Of a DNA stretch of 64,000 nucleotides, positions 45,667-54,784 are shown piece by piece. The notes below the pieces were generated by a model. The model did no database searches. It was not told where the DNA came from and saw only the letters and a program-made list of their open reading frames with translations. The stretch lies in NCBI RefSeq assembly GCF_017831975.1, contig NZ_JAFDSS010000001.1, positions 930,001 through 994,000 of the forward strand, given 5' to 3'. The number at the start of each line of letters is the position of its first letter. Position 1 is the first letter of the stretch. This DNA is from Microbacterium terrae. GTDB lineage: Bacteria; Actinomycetota; Actinomycetes; Actinomycetales; Microbacteriaceae. Made by a program: the position numbers and the translations under genes.

Positions 45667-45688
45667 GTTAACCCGACCGTAACCGCAC
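45667..45688 (+). promoter_or_regulatory. PHO-box-like direct repeat upstream of phoH
   Basis: Two 11-base units, GTTAACCCGAC and CGTAACCGCAC, resemble the GTTCACC-N4 repeats bound by PhoP in Actinobacteria (6/7 and 4/7 matches by eye). The position 154 bases before phoH, a gene named for phosphate starvation, is suggestive. The match is weak. Confidence 0.25.
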
Positions 45689-45739
45689 ATCCGCGTGTCG
45701 GCGTCGCGTTCGACCGGGCGGCAGTCGTACGGTCATGTC

Positions 45740-45827
45740 AACGGGCAAGGCGCCCGTTCGAGTCGGCCTCACGGATCGCGACTCGTGACCCCCTGGTCGA
45801 CTCGAGACTGCCGGGAATTGCACCCGG
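45740..45827 (+). promoter_or_regulatory. structured 5' leader of phoH with competing stems
   Basis: Within 45617-45841, AACGGGC/GCCCGTT form one hairpin. CGAGTCG (45759-45765) can pair with either of two CGACTCG copies (45779-45785 or 45798-45804). CCGGG/CCCGG (45811-45827) form a hairpin just before the GGGAG ribosome-binding site. Mutually exclusive stems are a hallmark of attenuators and riboswitches; no known class was recognised. Confidence 0.4.
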
Positions 45828-45841
45828 GGCGGGAGTGGGTT

Positions 45842-47197
45842 GTGACCACACGAGCACCACAGAAGCAGCGCAGTCAGCAGGGGGAGCAGGGGGAGGCACT
45901 CGCGCAGGATCTGCGCACCTACGTGCTCGACACCTCCGTGCTGCTGAGTGATCCGCGGGCGTTCTTCCGCTTCGCCGAGCACAATGTCGTGATCCCCGTC
46001 GTGGTGATCACGGAGCTCGAGGGAAAGCGCCACGACCCCGAGATCGGCTATTTCGCGAGGCAGGCACTGCGCCACCTCGACGAACTGCGCGTCGAACACG
46101 GGCGACTCGACTTCCCGGTTCCGGTCGGCGACGACGGCACCCTTCGGGTCGAGTTGAACAACACCGACCCGTCCGCGCTCCCGTCGGGCATGCGCCTGGG
46201 TGACAACGACAGCCGCATCCTGGCCGTGGCGATGAACCTCGCGAACGACGGCCAGGAGGTCACGGTCGTCTCGAAGGATCTGCCGATGCGTGTGAAGGCG
46301 GCATCCCTCGGCATCGTCGCCGAGGAGTACCTGGCCGAGCAGGCGGTGGATTCCGGCTGGACGGGGATCGCCGCCATCAGCGTCGGCGGCGACGAGATGA
46401 GCGACCTCTACGAGAGCGAGGTCGCCTCGAGCGACGACGTGGTGGGGATGCCGGTCAACACCGGACTGATCATCCACTCCGAGCGCGGCTCGGCCCTCGG
46501 CCGGGTGACCGGCGACGGCGAGTATCGGCTGGTGCGCGGCGACCGCGAGGTCTTCGGTCTGCACGGCCGGTCGGCCGAGCAGCGCATCGCGATCGACCTG
46601 CTCCTCGACCCCGACGTCGGGATCGTCTCGCTCGGCGGTCGGGCGGGCACCGGCAAGTCGGCGCTCGCGCTGTGCGCGGGCCTCGAGGCGGTGCTCGAGC
46701 GTCAGCAGCAGAAGAAGATCATCGTGTTCCGCCCGCTGTTCGCGGTGGGCGGCCAGGAACTCGGATACCTGCCGGGCGACCAGCAGGAGAAGATGAACCC
46801 CTGGGGTCAGGCGGTGTTCGACACGCTCGGCTCGGTCGTGTCGTCGAACGTGCTCGAGGAGGTCGTGGAACGGGGGATGCTCGAGGTGATGCCCCTCACG
46901 CACATCCGCGGCCGCTCCCTTCACGATTCGTTCGTGATCGTCGACGAGGCGCAGAGCCTCGAGCGCAATGTCCTGCTGACGGTGCTGAGCCGCATGGGGC
47001 AGAACTCCCGCGTGGTGCTCACCCACGACGTCGGGCAGCGTGACAACCTGCGCGTCGGTCGTCATGACGGCGTGGCCTCGGTCATCGAAACGCTCAAGGG
47101 GCACGGGCTCTTCGGCCACGTCACGCTGGTCCGCTCCGAGCGTTCGGCCATCGCCGCGCTCGTGACGGATCTGCTCGAGGCGGGTGAGCTCGCCTGA
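45842..47197 (+). CDS. PhoH family protein with N-terminal PIN domain (PhoH2/Ybz-type)
   Basis: A 451-residue fusion. The PIN ribonuclease domain (about 24-160) has Asp30 in [11 protein letters not shown], the acidic [12 protein letters not shown] and GDNDSRILA. The PhoH ATPase domain (about 245-451) has Walker [14 protein letters not shown] and Walker [13 protein letters not shown]. Actinobacterial PhoH2 proteins unwind and cleave RNA. The start is the GTG six bases after GGGAG; open frame upstream lacks conservation. A 16-base-pair terminator hairpin follows. Confidence 0.92.
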   Translation: MTTRAPQKQRSQQGEQGEALAQDLRTYVLDTSVLLSDPRAFFRFAEHNVVIPVVVITELEGKRHDPEIGYFARQALRHLDELRVEHGRLDFPVPVGDDGTLRVELNNTDPSALPSGMRLGDNDSRILAVAMNLANDGQEVTVVSKDLPMRVKAASLGIVAEEYLAEQAVDSGWTGIAAISVGGDEMSDLYESEVASSDDVVGMPVNTGLIIHSERGSALGRVTGDGEYRLVRGDREVFGLHGRSAEQRIAIDLLLDPDVGIVSLGGRAGTGKSALALCAGLEAVLERQQQKKIIVFRPLFAVGGQELGYLPGDQQEKMNPWGQAVFDTLGSVVSSNVLEEVVERGMLEVMPLTHIRGRSLHDSFVIVDEAQSLERNVLLTVLSRMGQNSRVVLTHDVGQRDNLRVGRHDGVASVIETLKGHGLFGHVTLVRSERSAIAALVTDLLEAGELA

Positions 47198-47221
47198 GCC
47201 GGGTCTGATCGCATGATCGGC

Positions 47222-47257
47222 GAACCGGGTGATGAGAGGAGTCTCATCACCCGGTTC
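47222..47257 (+). terminator. 16-base-pair hairpin terminator after phoH
   Basis: GAACCGGGTGATGAGA (47222-47237) is perfectly complementary to 47242-47257 around GGAG. There is no U-tract, so it may act as an RNA-stabilising 3' end as well as a terminator. Confidence 0.65.
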
Positions 47258-47324
47258 CGCGTGTGCGGCCTGGCCGTGACACGATGGGGAGACGTTTTCC
47301 GACGGGGTGTGGAAGAGGTACGGG

Positions 47325-48059
47325 GTGGATGAACGCGCGGGGCTGATCGTCGGCGGTCTGGCGGCGATCGCGGCGAGCGCCCTCGTCGTGGGCGCCGTGG
47401 CGATGACCAACAGCGCCGCGCTCGCGGATTCTCCCGGTACCGCGACCACCGCCGGGATCGTCGTCGCTTCGGCGGCGCCGCATCCCACCTCACCGGACCT
47501 CATGGCAGAGCCCGAGCCCGAGTCCGACGCCGCGGAGGCGGACGCCGAGGGGGAATCGACTCCCGACGTCGCCCCCGGGTCCGAGGCCACCACGACGCCC
47601 GCTCCCGACGAGACGGCGCCGGCCGCTCCGGTCGATGTCGCCCCCGCCGAAGATCGCGCGTCGCACGCGGGCGAGGTGGGCGAGCTCGAGACCGTGCCCG
47701 CACCCCCGGCCGAGACGATCGGCGAGGGGACCGCTCCTGCGGGGAAGAGCATCGAGGAGAAGCTGGGCGAATCCCTGGTCGCCGGAAGATGGGATGCCGT
47801 GCGGGACTGGGCCGAGAGGCACGGCTGGTCGAGCGATCGCATCGACGAGTGGATCGCCCGGCACCACGCGAAGCAGGACGACCGAGGCGACGACGCGGGC
47901 GCGCAGAAGCCCTCGTCCGAGGCGGACCTGTCGTCGGAGGAGGACCTGTCGTCGGAGGAGGACTCCTCTTCGGAGAAGAAGTCCTCGTCGGAGAAGAAGT
48001 CCTCGTCGGAGAAGAAGTCCTCAGACCGATCGCGCGATTCCCCAGACCGTCGCGATTGA
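47325..48059 (+). CDS. acidic exported protein with Ser/Glu/Lys hexapeptide repeats, unknown function
   Basis: A 244-residue protein starting VDERAGLIVGG after GGAAGAGG; a GTG at 47307 is in frame but lacks a good ribosome-binding site. Residues about 7-30 are hydrophobic, a signal or anchor. A Pro/Glu/Ala-rich low-complexity region follows, then a folded-looking segment EEKLGESLVAGRWDAVRDWAERHGW (two Trp-rich helices), then tandem repeats DLSSEE x2, DSSSEK and KSSSEK x2 and a basic tail. No family recognised. Confidence 0.7.
   Translation: MDERAGLIVGGLAAIAASALVVGAVAMTNSAALADSPGTATTAGIVVASAAPHPTSPDLMAEPEPESDAAEADAEGESTPDVAPGSEATTTPAPDETAPAAPVDVAPAEDRASHAGEVGELETVPAPPAETIGEGTAPAGKSIEEKLGESLVAGRWDAVRDWAERHGWSSDRIDEWIARHHAKQDDRGDDAGAQKPSSEADLSSEEDLSSEEDSSSEKKSSSEKKSSSEKKSSDRSRDSPDRRD
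47925..48014 (+). repeat. five 18-base in-frame tandem repeats
   Basis: Units begin at 47925, 47943, 47961, 47979 and 47997. Units 1-2 are identical, units 4-5 are identical, and unit 3 is intermediate. Each encodes six residues, changing from all-acidic DLSSEE to KSSSEK. Such arrays change length by slippage without breaking the frame. Confidence 0.9.
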
Positions 48060-48061
48060 AG

Positions 48062-48122
48062 GGCCGGCGTTCAACGCCGGCCGTGCGGCCCCCGGTGTCC
48101 CCCAGCACGCCGGGGGCCGCAC
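48062..48122. terminator. paired perfect hairpins between convergent genes
   Basis: The first hairpin is GGCCGGCGTT-C-AACGCCGGCC (48062-48082). The second has 13-base arms 48083-48095 and 48110-48122 around a 14-base loop. They abut directly. Each probably terminates one of the two converging transcripts. Confidence 0.65.
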
Positions 48123-48160
48123 ACCGCAGGAGGCGGCGTGCGCTGCCGAGGCCCGCAGGC

Positions 48161-48817
48161 TCACTCCCAGCGGTAGCCCGCGCCGCGCACGGTCACGATG
48201 TGCTCGGTGCCGAGCTTGCCGCGCAGGTATCGCACGTACACGTCGACGACGTTCGAGCCCGGATCGAACTCGAGGCCCCAGACGCTGCTGAGCAGCTGCT
48301 CGCGGGTGAGCACCCTGCCGGGATTGCGGAGGAACTGCTCGGCGAGGGCGAACTCCCGGGCGGACAGCTCGACCTCGCGCCCGGCGACGCTCGCGCGGCG
48401 CGCGAGGATGTCGAGGACGACGTCGTCGTGGGCGACCGAGACTCCCGCCGAGGGGACGCTCTCGCGCAGGCGCGACCGCACCCGGGCGAGCAGCTCCTCG
48501 AACGTGAAGGGCTTGGGGACGTAGTCGTTCGCCCCGGCATCGAGCCCGTCGACGGTGTCGCGCGTGCTCGAGCGCGCCGTGAGCATGATGACCGGCATCG
48601 CGGATCCCCGTGACCGCAGGGCGCGCAGCACCTCGAAGCCGTCCATGGTGGGGAGACCCACGTCGAGCAGCATGAGGTCGGCGTCGCCGCGCAGCGCGAG
48701 CTCGAGCGCGTCGGCGCCGTCCTCGATGAGGAGGGTGGCGTAGCCGGCGGACTCCAGTCCACGGCTGACGAACGACGCGATGCGCGGTTCGTCTTCGACG
48801 ATCAGAATCGTGGTCAT
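48161..48817 (-). CDS. OmpR/PhoB-family response regulator
   Basis: A 218-residue regulator with a receiver domain (1-118): the acidic pocket VEDEP, phosphorylated Asp52 (LLDVGLP), switch Thr in MLTARS and Lys in VPKPF. A winged-helix DNA-binding domain follows (about 125-218, ending VVDVYVRYLRGKLG and VRGAGYRWE). Its start overlaps the histidine kinase stop by four bases, so the pair is co-translated, kinase first, which is the less common order. Confidence 0.96.
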   Translation of the reverse strand: MTTILIVEDEPRIASFVSRGLESAGYATLLIEDGADALELALRGDADLMLLDVGLPTMDGFEVLRALRSRGSAMPVIMLTARSSTRDTVDGLDAGANDYVPKPFTFEELLARVRSRLRESVPSAGVSVAHDDVVLDILARRASVAGREVELSAREFALAEQFLRNPGRVLTREQLLSSVWGLEFDPGSNVVDVYVRYLRGKLGTEHIVTVRGAGYRWE

Positions 48818-50328
48818 CCGGATGCCTCACGCTGTAGGACCACATCGCCCGCGCGCACCGGAGCCGGAAGCTCCGCCCTGCTCGGGGGCAGATGGATGGT
48901 GAAGGTGGCTCCGCCACCGCGGGTGTCGGTGACGGTGCAGGTGCCGCCGTGCGAGGTGGTGATCGCCTCGACGATCGCCAGCCCCAGCCCCGAGCCGCCC
49001 ACGACGCGCTTGCCGCCGGCGCGGTCGAACCGGCGGAAGATGCGCCGGCGCGCGGCGGGCGGGATGCCGGGGCCGTGGTCGCGCACCCAGAGGCGGGTCC
49101 CGGCGGCATCGTGCGAGCTGCCGACCTCGATGGGCGTTCCCTCGGGCGTGTACTTCGCGGCGTTGTCCGCGAGCTGGAGCCATGCCTGCAGCAGCCGGTC
49201 CTGATCGCCGTGGACGATGCCGCCGGCGTGCGACTCGATGCTCCAGGTGTGCCCCGGAATCACTGCCACGAGTTCGGCGACCCGGCTGGTGAGGGCGGCG
49301 AGGTCGACGTCGCGCATCACGTACGAGTCGCCCTCGGCCGCGGCGAGGAGGTCGATGTCTTCGACGAGCCGGGCGAGGCGATCGAGCTCGGAGATGCCGA
49401 TCTCACGCGTCGTCGCGACGTCGACGGCATCCTTCGGGTCCATGAGCTCGAGGTGACCGCGCACGATCGTGATGGGCGTCTTGAGCTCGTGGCGCACATC
49501 GTCGAGCAGCTGGCGCTGCACGTCGACGGTCCCCTCGATGCGGTCGAGCATCGAGTTGACCGTGCGGGACAAGTCGGCGATGTCGTCGGTGCCCCCGGCG
49601 GGCAGTCTCATCGACAGGTCGGTGATCGCGATCGCGTCGGCGGTCTCGCGCATGTGGCGGATGGGGGAGAGGAGCCGACCGGTGACGAACCATCCGACCA
49701 CGCCGATGGCGACGATGACTGCGATCGCGGCGATGCTGAAGGTGGCCATCGCCGTGGTGACCGAGTCGAGCTCGGCCCCGAGGTCGACGGCGCGGATGTA
49801 CAGGCCGCTGCGATCGTCGCCCTCCACCGTCACCGGGATGGCGACGTACCGGAGCGCCCCGGTGTCGGTGACGACGGTGCCTCTGACCGTGTCACCGCCG
49901 GTCGTCTCGGCGACGGCGCGGTCGATGAGCGTGCGGTTGGCCGAGATGTCGAATCCCGACAGCGTCGAGGGCCGGTACCGGGCGACACCGTCGATCACCG
50001 CCACGGCACCCTCGTTGCGGGCAGGCACCAGACGTGCCACCGCTGCGGTGAGGTACTCCTCGAGGTCGTCGTAGTCGCCCACGGCGAGCGGATCCACAGC
50101 GATCTCCGGCTCTTCGCCCTCGGTCGTCGGCGCCGGACTGGGCGTCGGCGTCGCAACAGTGACGAGGCGGGCGACCTGGGCGCCGAGCCGCTGATCGATC
50201 TCGGTGAGCACCTGCTCGCGCTGCACGATGAACGTCACACTGCCGACGATCGAGAGTCCGACGCACGCCACGGCGAGGATCGCTGCAAGGATCCTGACGC
50301 GTGCCGTGACCGGCCGAGAGCGGCTCAC
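48814..50328 (-). CDS. sensor histidine kinase
   Basis: A 504-residue membrane kinase. The first helix is at about 11-35 and the second at about 197-217, leaving an extracytoplasmic sensor of about 160 residues with a Pro/Thr/Glu-rich stretch. A HAMP domain (about 218-270), phosphoacceptor His280 (DDVRHELKTP) and the ATPase domain with N box DNAAKYT, VRDHGPGIP and GGSGLGLAIV follow. The GTG start is six bases after GATAAT, the closest to the consensus -10 among the leaderless genes. Signal unknown. Confidence 0.96.
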   Translation of the reverse strand: MSRSRPVTARVRILAAILAVACVGLSIVGSVTFIVQREQVLTEIDQRLGAQVARLVTVATPTPSPAPTTEGEEPEIAVDPLAVGDYDDLEEYLTAAVARLVPARNEGAVAVIDGVARYRPSTLSGFDISANRTLIDRAVAETTGGDTVRGTVVTDTGALRYVAIPVTVEGDDRSGLYIRAVDLGAELDSVTTAMATFSIAAIAVIVAIGVVGWFVTGRLLSPIRHMRETADAIAITDLSMRLPAGGTDDIADLSRTVNSMLDRIEGTVDVQRQLLDDVRHELKTPITIVRGHLELMDPKDAVDVATTREIGISELDRLARLVEDIDLLAAAEGDSYVMRDVDLAALTSRVAELVAVIPGHTWSIESHAGGIVHGDQDRLLQAWLQLADNAAKYTPEGTPIEVGSSHDAAGTRLWVRDHGPGIPPAARRRIFRRFDRAGGKRVVGGSGLGLAIVEAITTSHGGTCTVTDTRGGGATFTIHLPPSRAELPAPVRAGDVVLQREASG

Positions 50329-50334
50329 GGGTCG

Positions 50335-50340
50335 ATTATC
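50335..50340 (-). promoter_or_regulatory. leaderless -10 for the histidine kinase-response regulator operon
   Basis: GATAAT, then CGACCC, then GTG at 50328. It matches TATAAT at five of six positions. Confidence 0.6.
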
Positions 50341-50373
50341 CCGCGACGCGGGCGAAGTGAGCAGTGCCCGGGA

Positions 50374-51768
50374 TCATCCGGGGTGCGTCATCGAGAGCAG
50401 ATCGAGCTTCTCGTCGAGCTGCTCGAGCGTGAGGTCACCCCGCTCGACGTAGCCGAGGTCGATCACCGCCTCGCGCACGGTGATGCCCTTGGCGACGGAG
50501 TGCTTCGCGATCTTCGCTGCTGCCTCGTAGCCGATCAGCTTGTTCAGCGGCGTCACGATCGACGGCGACATGCCGGCGAAGGCTGCAGCACGCTCCACGT
50601 TGGCCTCGAGACCGTCGACCGTCTTGTCGGCGAGCACGCGCATGGCGTTCGACAGGAGGCGGATCGACTCGAGCAGTGCGGTGCCCATGACGGGGATGGC
50701 CACGTTCAGCTCGAACGAGCCGGAGGCCCCCGCCCAGGCGACGGTCGCGTCGTTGCCGATGACGCGGGCGCACACCATGAGGGTCGCCTCGGGCACGACG
50801 GGATTGACCTTGCCGGGCATGATCGAGGAGCCCGGCTGCAGGTCGGGGATGTGGAGCTCGCCGAGACCCGTGTTGGGGCCCGACCCCATCCAGCGCAGGT
50901 CGTTGTTGATCTTGGTGAGCGACACCGCGATCGTGCGCAGCGCGCCCGAGGTCTCGACCAGACCATCGCGGTTGGCCTGCGCCTCGAAGTGGTCCTTCGC
51001 CTCCGTGATGGGCAGCTCGGTCTCGGCGGCGAGGATCTCGATGACCTTCTGCGGGAATCCCAGCGGTGTGTTGATGCCGGTGCCGACGGCGGTTCCGCCG
51101 AGCGGCACCTCGCCGACGCGCGGGATGACGGCCTGCACGCGCTCGATGCCGAGACGCATCTGGCGGGCGTACCCGCCGAACTCCTGGCCGAGCGTGACCG
51201 GGGTCGCATCCATGAGGTGCGTGCGCCCCGACTTCACGACGGTCTTCCACAGGTCGGCCTTCGTCTCGAGCGCGACCGCGAGGTGGTCGAGCGCGGGGAT
51301 GAGGTCGTCGATCAGCGCCTGGGTGACAGCGATGTGCACCGAGGTCGGGAAGACGTCGTTCGAGGACTGCGAGGCGTTGACATGGTCGTTGGGGTGGACC
51401 GTCGCACCGAGCGATCGCGTGGCGAGGGTGGCCAGCACCTCGTTCATGTTCATGTTGGACGACGTGCCCGAGCCCGTCTGGTACGTGTCGACGGGGAAGT
51501 GATCGTCGTAGCAACCGGTGATGACCTCGTCGGCCGCGCCGGCGATCGCGTCGGCGATCGCCGCGTCGAGGGTGCCGAGCTGGGCGTTGGCGAGCGCCGC
51601 CGCCTTCTTGATGCGGGCGAGCGCCGCGATCTGGGTGGACTCCAGCCCCGACCCCGAGATGGGGAAGTTCTCAACGGCGCGCTGGGTCTGCGCGGCGTAC
51701 AGGGCGTCCTTCGGGACGCGCACCTCGCCCATGGTGTCGTGCTCGATGCGGTACTCGATGTCGGTCAC
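50374..51768 (-). CDS. fumC: class II fumarate hydratase
   Basis: Interconverts fumarate and malate in the TCA cycle without an iron-sulfur cluster. The 464-residue protein has [13 protein letters not shown], the second-site region [25 protein letters not shown] and the superfamily signature [12 protein letters not shown] with the catalytic Ser. GAAGGAACGAAGAC precedes the GTG start. It is transcribed after the carbonic anhydrase gene, with a 35-base gap. Confidence 0.98.
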   Translation of the reverse strand: MTDIEYRIEHDTMGEVRVPKDALYAAQTQRAVENFPISGSGLESTQIAALARIKKAAALANAQLGTLDAAIADAIAGAADEVITGCYDDHFPVDTYQTGSGTSSNMNMNEVLATLATRSLGATVHPNDHVNASQSSNDVFPTSVHIAVTQALIDDLIPALDHLAVALETKADLWKTVVKSGRTHLMDATPVTLGQEFGGYARQMRLGIERVQAVIPRVGEVPLGGTAVGTGINTPLGFPQKVIEILAAETELPITEAKDHFEAQANRDGLVETSGALRTIAVSLTKINNDLRWMGSGPNTGLGELHIPDLQPGSSIMPGKVNPVVPEATLMVCARVIGNDATVAWAGASGSFELNVAIPVMGTALLESIRLLSNAMRVLADKTVDGLEANVERAAAFAGMSPSIVTPLNKLIGYEAAAKIAKHSVAKGITVREAVIDLGYVERGDLTLEQLDEKLDLLSMTHPG

Positions 51769-51803
51769 GTCTTCGTTCCTTCGTCTTTCCGGTCTGGGGT
51801 GGG

Positions 51804-52469
51804 TCAGCTGGGGTCGGGCAGGCCGACGATCACATCGGGCACGGCGGTGCCCTCGGCGAGGCGGTAGTTGGCGCCGACGATCGCGAGGCGTCCGTCGGCG
51901 ACGGCTGCGCTGATCAGCTCGGATTCGTGCAGCAGCTCGGCCACGGTGTCGCGAAGGTGCTCGCGGCCGACTTCCTCGGCGTCCAGCTGCTCGGGCACGA
52001 CCCCGTCGACAGTCGCTGCACGCTGCACGCGGCGCACGGCCGGCACGATCGGCGAGATGAGGCGCCAGATGTGAGGCGGGAGGGGCGGAGCCTCCGGCTG
52101 CGTGATGTCGATGGCAGCGCGCACGGCGCCGCAGGCGTCGTGTCCGAGCACGATGATGAGGGGGACCTCGAGTACGGCCACCGCGTACTCGAGGCTGCCG
52201 ACGACGGAGTCAGACACGACCTGTCCGGCGTTGCGCACGACGAACAGGTCGCCGAGGCCCTTGTCGAAGATGATCTCGGCGGCCAGGCGCGAGTCCGAGC
52301 ATCCGAACAGCGCAGCGCGCGGACGCTGACCGCCGGCGAGCTCGTTGCGACGGTCGACGTCCTGCCGCGGGTGCCGCGGGGCGCCGGAGACGAAGCGGGC
52401 GTTGCCGCGCACCATCTCGGCCCAGACCTTCGCGGGCAGCGCATTCTGGGCGGTCGGGTCGTCGCTCAT
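51804..52469 (-). CDS. beta-class carbonic anhydrase
   Basis: Hydrates CO2 to bicarbonate. The 221-residue protein keeps the zinc ligands Cys57 (FGCSDSR), His110 and Cys113 (LGHDACG) and the Asp59-Arg61 dyad. Bicarbonate could feed PEP carboxylase and fatty acid synthesis. The ATG overlaps the DUF4245 stop (ATGA), and fumC follows, so five genes from xseA to fumC form one minus-strand run. Confidence 0.96.
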   Translation of the reverse strand: MSDDPTAQNALPAKVWAEMVRGNARFVSGAPRHPRQDVDRRNELAGGQRPRAALFGCSDSRLAAEIIFDKGLGDLFVVRNAGQVVSDSVVGSLEYAVAVLEVPLIIVLGHDACGAVRAAIDITQPEAPPLPPHIWRLISPIVPAVRRVQRAATVDGVVPEQLDAEEVGREHLRDTVAELLHESELISAAVADGRLAIVGANYRLAEGTAVPDVIVGLPDPS

Positions 52470-53107
52470 TCGTTCTCCTCGATCAGGGTGCGGATGTCGT
52501 CGGAGACCGACTGTGCAGCGCCTTCGAGGGTGGCGTCCGACGCCTGCCCGTAGATCAGCACGGTGTCGGTCCCTGCCCGAGTGGCCAGTGCGACGGAGAT
52601 GTTGTCGGCGCGCGACGGGTCGTCGATGTCGTAGCGGTCCCACGTGATGCCGTCGATCGTGACGCTGCCGTCGATGTCGGCACCGGCGAGGACGCGCGCC
52701 GGCCATGCCTCGTCGGCGTCGAGGCCCTGCGCGACGCGAAGGAATTCGACGTCGTCCTCGGATGCGGTCACGATCGTCCAGGCGCGCGGTCCTGCTCCGT
52801 CGACGGTCGCCGCGTTCACGACCCAGCCGTCGGGGGTCTCCGGCGCGATGAAGGTGCGGGATTCGGCCGTTGTGTAGCGCTCGGCGATGCCCGCGACGTC
52901 GATGGGCTCCCGTTCGGGGGGTGTGCCGCGCGGAACCGCGAAGATGATGACGACGACGATCGCGAGGGTGGCGATGAGTGCCGCGATGAGGTTGCGGGTG
53001 GTCTGGCTCGACCGGTAGACGCGCGACGACTCGGCCTTGCGGGCGGCGGTCTCCGCGGGGGTCTCGGCTCGGCCGAGTTCGGCGACGATGCGCTCTCCGC
53101 GCGCCAT
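52466..53107 (-). CDS. DUF4245 membrane protein
   Basis: A 213-residue actinobacterial protein. A charged cytoplasmic N-terminus (1-45) is followed by one membrane helix (about 46-66, NLIAALIATLAIVVVIIFAV) and an extracytoplasmic domain with GWVVNAATVDG and VTIDGITWDRYD typical of DUF4245. The A of its ATG is the last base of the xseB TGA. DUF4245 genes are commonly linked to xseB in Actinobacteria; function unknown. Confidence 0.88.
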   Translation of the reverse strand: MARGERIVAELGRAETPAETAARKAESSRVYRSSQTTRNLIAALIATLAIVVVIIFAVPRGTPPEREPIDVAGIAERYTTAESRTFIAPETPDGWVVNAATVDGAGPRAWTIVTASEDDVEFLRVAQGLDADEAWPARVLAGADIDGSVTIDGITWDRYDIDDPSRADNISVALATRAGTDTVLIYGQASDATLEGAAQSVSDDIRTLIEENE

Positions 53108-53352
53108 CAGCTCGCGCTCCCGCCGGCGCCCTGCGTGCGGGCGGCGTCGAGGCGGCGCTTGGCGCCGAGCAGCCACTCCTCGCAGCGCTGGGCGAGGGCC
53201 TCGCCCCGCTCCCACAGGGCGAGGGACTGCTCGAGCGTCGGCGCACCCTGCTCGAGTTCGCCCACGACGCGCACGAGCTCGTCGCGCGCTTGTTCGAACG
53301 AGAGCGAGGAGACGTCGGCGGGGGCGGCGCTCGACTCGGTCATGGGTTCCAT
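53107..53352 (-). CDS. xseB: exodeoxyribonuclease VII small subunit
   Basis: An 81-residue helical-hairpin subunit that binds the large subunit Xse[46 protein letters not shown] shows the family pattern, with the central [13 protein letters not shown] most diagnostic. It starts one base after the xseA stop (TAGGATG) and ends in a TGATG overlap with DUF4245. Confidence 0.95.
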   Translation of the reverse strand: MEPMTESSAAPADVSSLSFEQARDELVRVVGELEQGAPTLEQSLALWERGEALAQRCEEWLLGAKRRLDAARTQGAGGSAS

Positions 53353-53353
53353 C

Positions 53354-54694
53354 CTAGTTCGCCGTCCCGGGTGCCTCTGCGGCGCCGCCTCCGGTCTCGG
53401 CAGGATCGCGTCCGGGCGCGGTGCGCTCGTCGACCTCGCCCTCCGACCTCGCGGCGAAGGTGCCCTGTGCGACGGTCACGACGACGGCCGTGCCCGTCGG
53501 CGCCTGGCGGGCGTCGCGCACGATCACGCCGTCGCCGAGGTGCGCGATCGCGTAGCCGCGGGCGAGCGTCGAGGCCGGGGAGAGGGCGCGCAGCGATGCA
53601 CGGAGCTCGTCGGTGCGGCGGGCGTGCACGTCGATCGCCCTGTCGGCGCGAGCCCGCCCTCGGTCGACGAGCAGGGCGATCTCGTGGGCGCGCGTCTGCA
53701 CGAGCGCCTCGGGGGTGCGCAGCGCCGGGCGGCTGCGGAGCTGCTCGAGCTGCGAGATGTCGTTCGTCACCCGGTGAGTGAGCCGGGTGGTCAGCCGCGA
53801 TCGCAGCTGCGCGACGAGGGCGCGCTGCTCGGCGACATCGGGGACCACGCGCTTGGCGGCATCCGTCGGCGTCGACGCGCGAAGGTCGGCGACCTCGTCG
53901 AGGAGCGGCCGGTCGTTCTCGTGGCCGATCGCGCTGACGACGGGAGTGGATGCCGCGGCCACGGCTCGGAGCAGTCGCTCGTCGCTGAAGCCGAGCAGCG
54001 TCTGCGGGTCGCCGCCGCCGCGCGCGATGATGATGACGTCGACTTCGGGATCGGCGTCGAGTGCCTTCAGCGCGGCGATCGTCTCGGGGACGCAGCGGTC
54101 TCCTTGCACAGCGGCGTGGCGGGTGTGGAAGAGCACCTGGGGCCAGCGCAGCTCGGCGTTGCGATGCACGTCCTTCTCGGCGTCGGAGTTCTCGCCCGTG
54201 ATGAGCCCGATGGTGTGAGGGAGGAAGGGGAGGGACTTCTTGCGGGCCGGGTCGAACAGGCCCTCCGATCGCAGCTGCGCCCGGAGCCGCTCGAGGCGTT
54301 CGAGCTGATCGCCGAGACCGACGTGCCGCATCGCCGACACCGTGAAGCTGAAGTCACCCGACTTCGCGAAGAAGTCGGCTTTGAGGCAGACGATCACGTG
54401 ATCGCCGACCTTCAGATCCTGCGGGAGCCGTTCGCGCGTCGACGACCAGAGCCGGAACGACAGCGTCGCGTCGGCACCGGCATCCTTCAGTCGTCCGAAG
54501 ACGTTGCCGCCCCGAAGATTCCACGCAGTGATCTCGCCCTCGACCCAGACCGACCCCCAGGTCTGGATGAAGCCCCGGATCGTCTCGTTCAGCCGCGCCA
54601 CCGACGTGGGCGCTTCGGCGGTCGAGTCGCGCGGGCGCACCGAGTCGGGGGGCGGGGGCTGGCCGGGGACGGCCTCGGGCTGGAACGAGGTCAT
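53354..54694 (-). CDS. xseA: exodeoxyribonuclease VII large subunit
   Basis: Catalytic subunit that degrades single-stranded DNA from both ends. The 446-residue protein has a Pro-rich start, an OB-fold (about 33-125, [23 protein letters not shown]), the catalytic core with [44 protein letters not shown] (middle part diagnostic), and a long coiled coil to about residue 400. AAAGGACCAC precedes the ATG. It is divergent from ispH, as in many Actinobacteria. Confidence 0.96.
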   Translation of the reverse strand: MTSFQPEAVPGQPPPPDSVRPRDSTAEAPTSVARLNETIRGFIQTWGSVWVEGEITAWNLRGGNVFGRLKDAGADATLSFRLWSSTRERLPQDLKVGDHVIVCLKADFFAKSGDFSFTVSAMRHVGLGDQLERLERLRAQLRSEGLFDPARKKSLPFLPHTIGLITGENSDAEKDVHRNAELRWPQVLFHTRHAAVQGDRCVPETIAALKALDADPEVDVIIIARGGGDPQTLLGFSDERLLRAVAAASTPVVSAIGHENDRPLLDEVADLRASTPTDAAKRVVPDVAEQRALVAQLRSRLTTRLTHRVTNDISQLEQLRSRPALRTPEALVQTRAHEIALLVDRGRARADRAIDVHARRTDELRASLRALSPASTLARGYAIAHLGDGVIVRDARQAPTGTAVVVTVAQGTFAARSEGEVDERTAPGRDPAETGGGAAEAPGTAN

Positions 54695-54772
54695 GTGGTC
54701 CTTTCGTCGCCCCGGGGGCTGCGCTCTCGTCGCGCGGAGCTCGCACACAGCTCTGCGCCCGGCGGTCGAACG

Positions 54773-54778
54773 TAGAAT
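54773..54778 (+). promoter_or_regulatory. leaderless -10 for ispH
   Basis: TAGAAT, then CGTGGG, then GTG at 54785. Confidence 0.65.
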
Positions 54779-54784
54779 CGTGGG

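Noticed and set aside
47925..48014. Possible CRISPR-like array
   Set aside because: The repeats are contiguous with no spacers and encode hexapeptides in frame; they are a coding tandem repeat.
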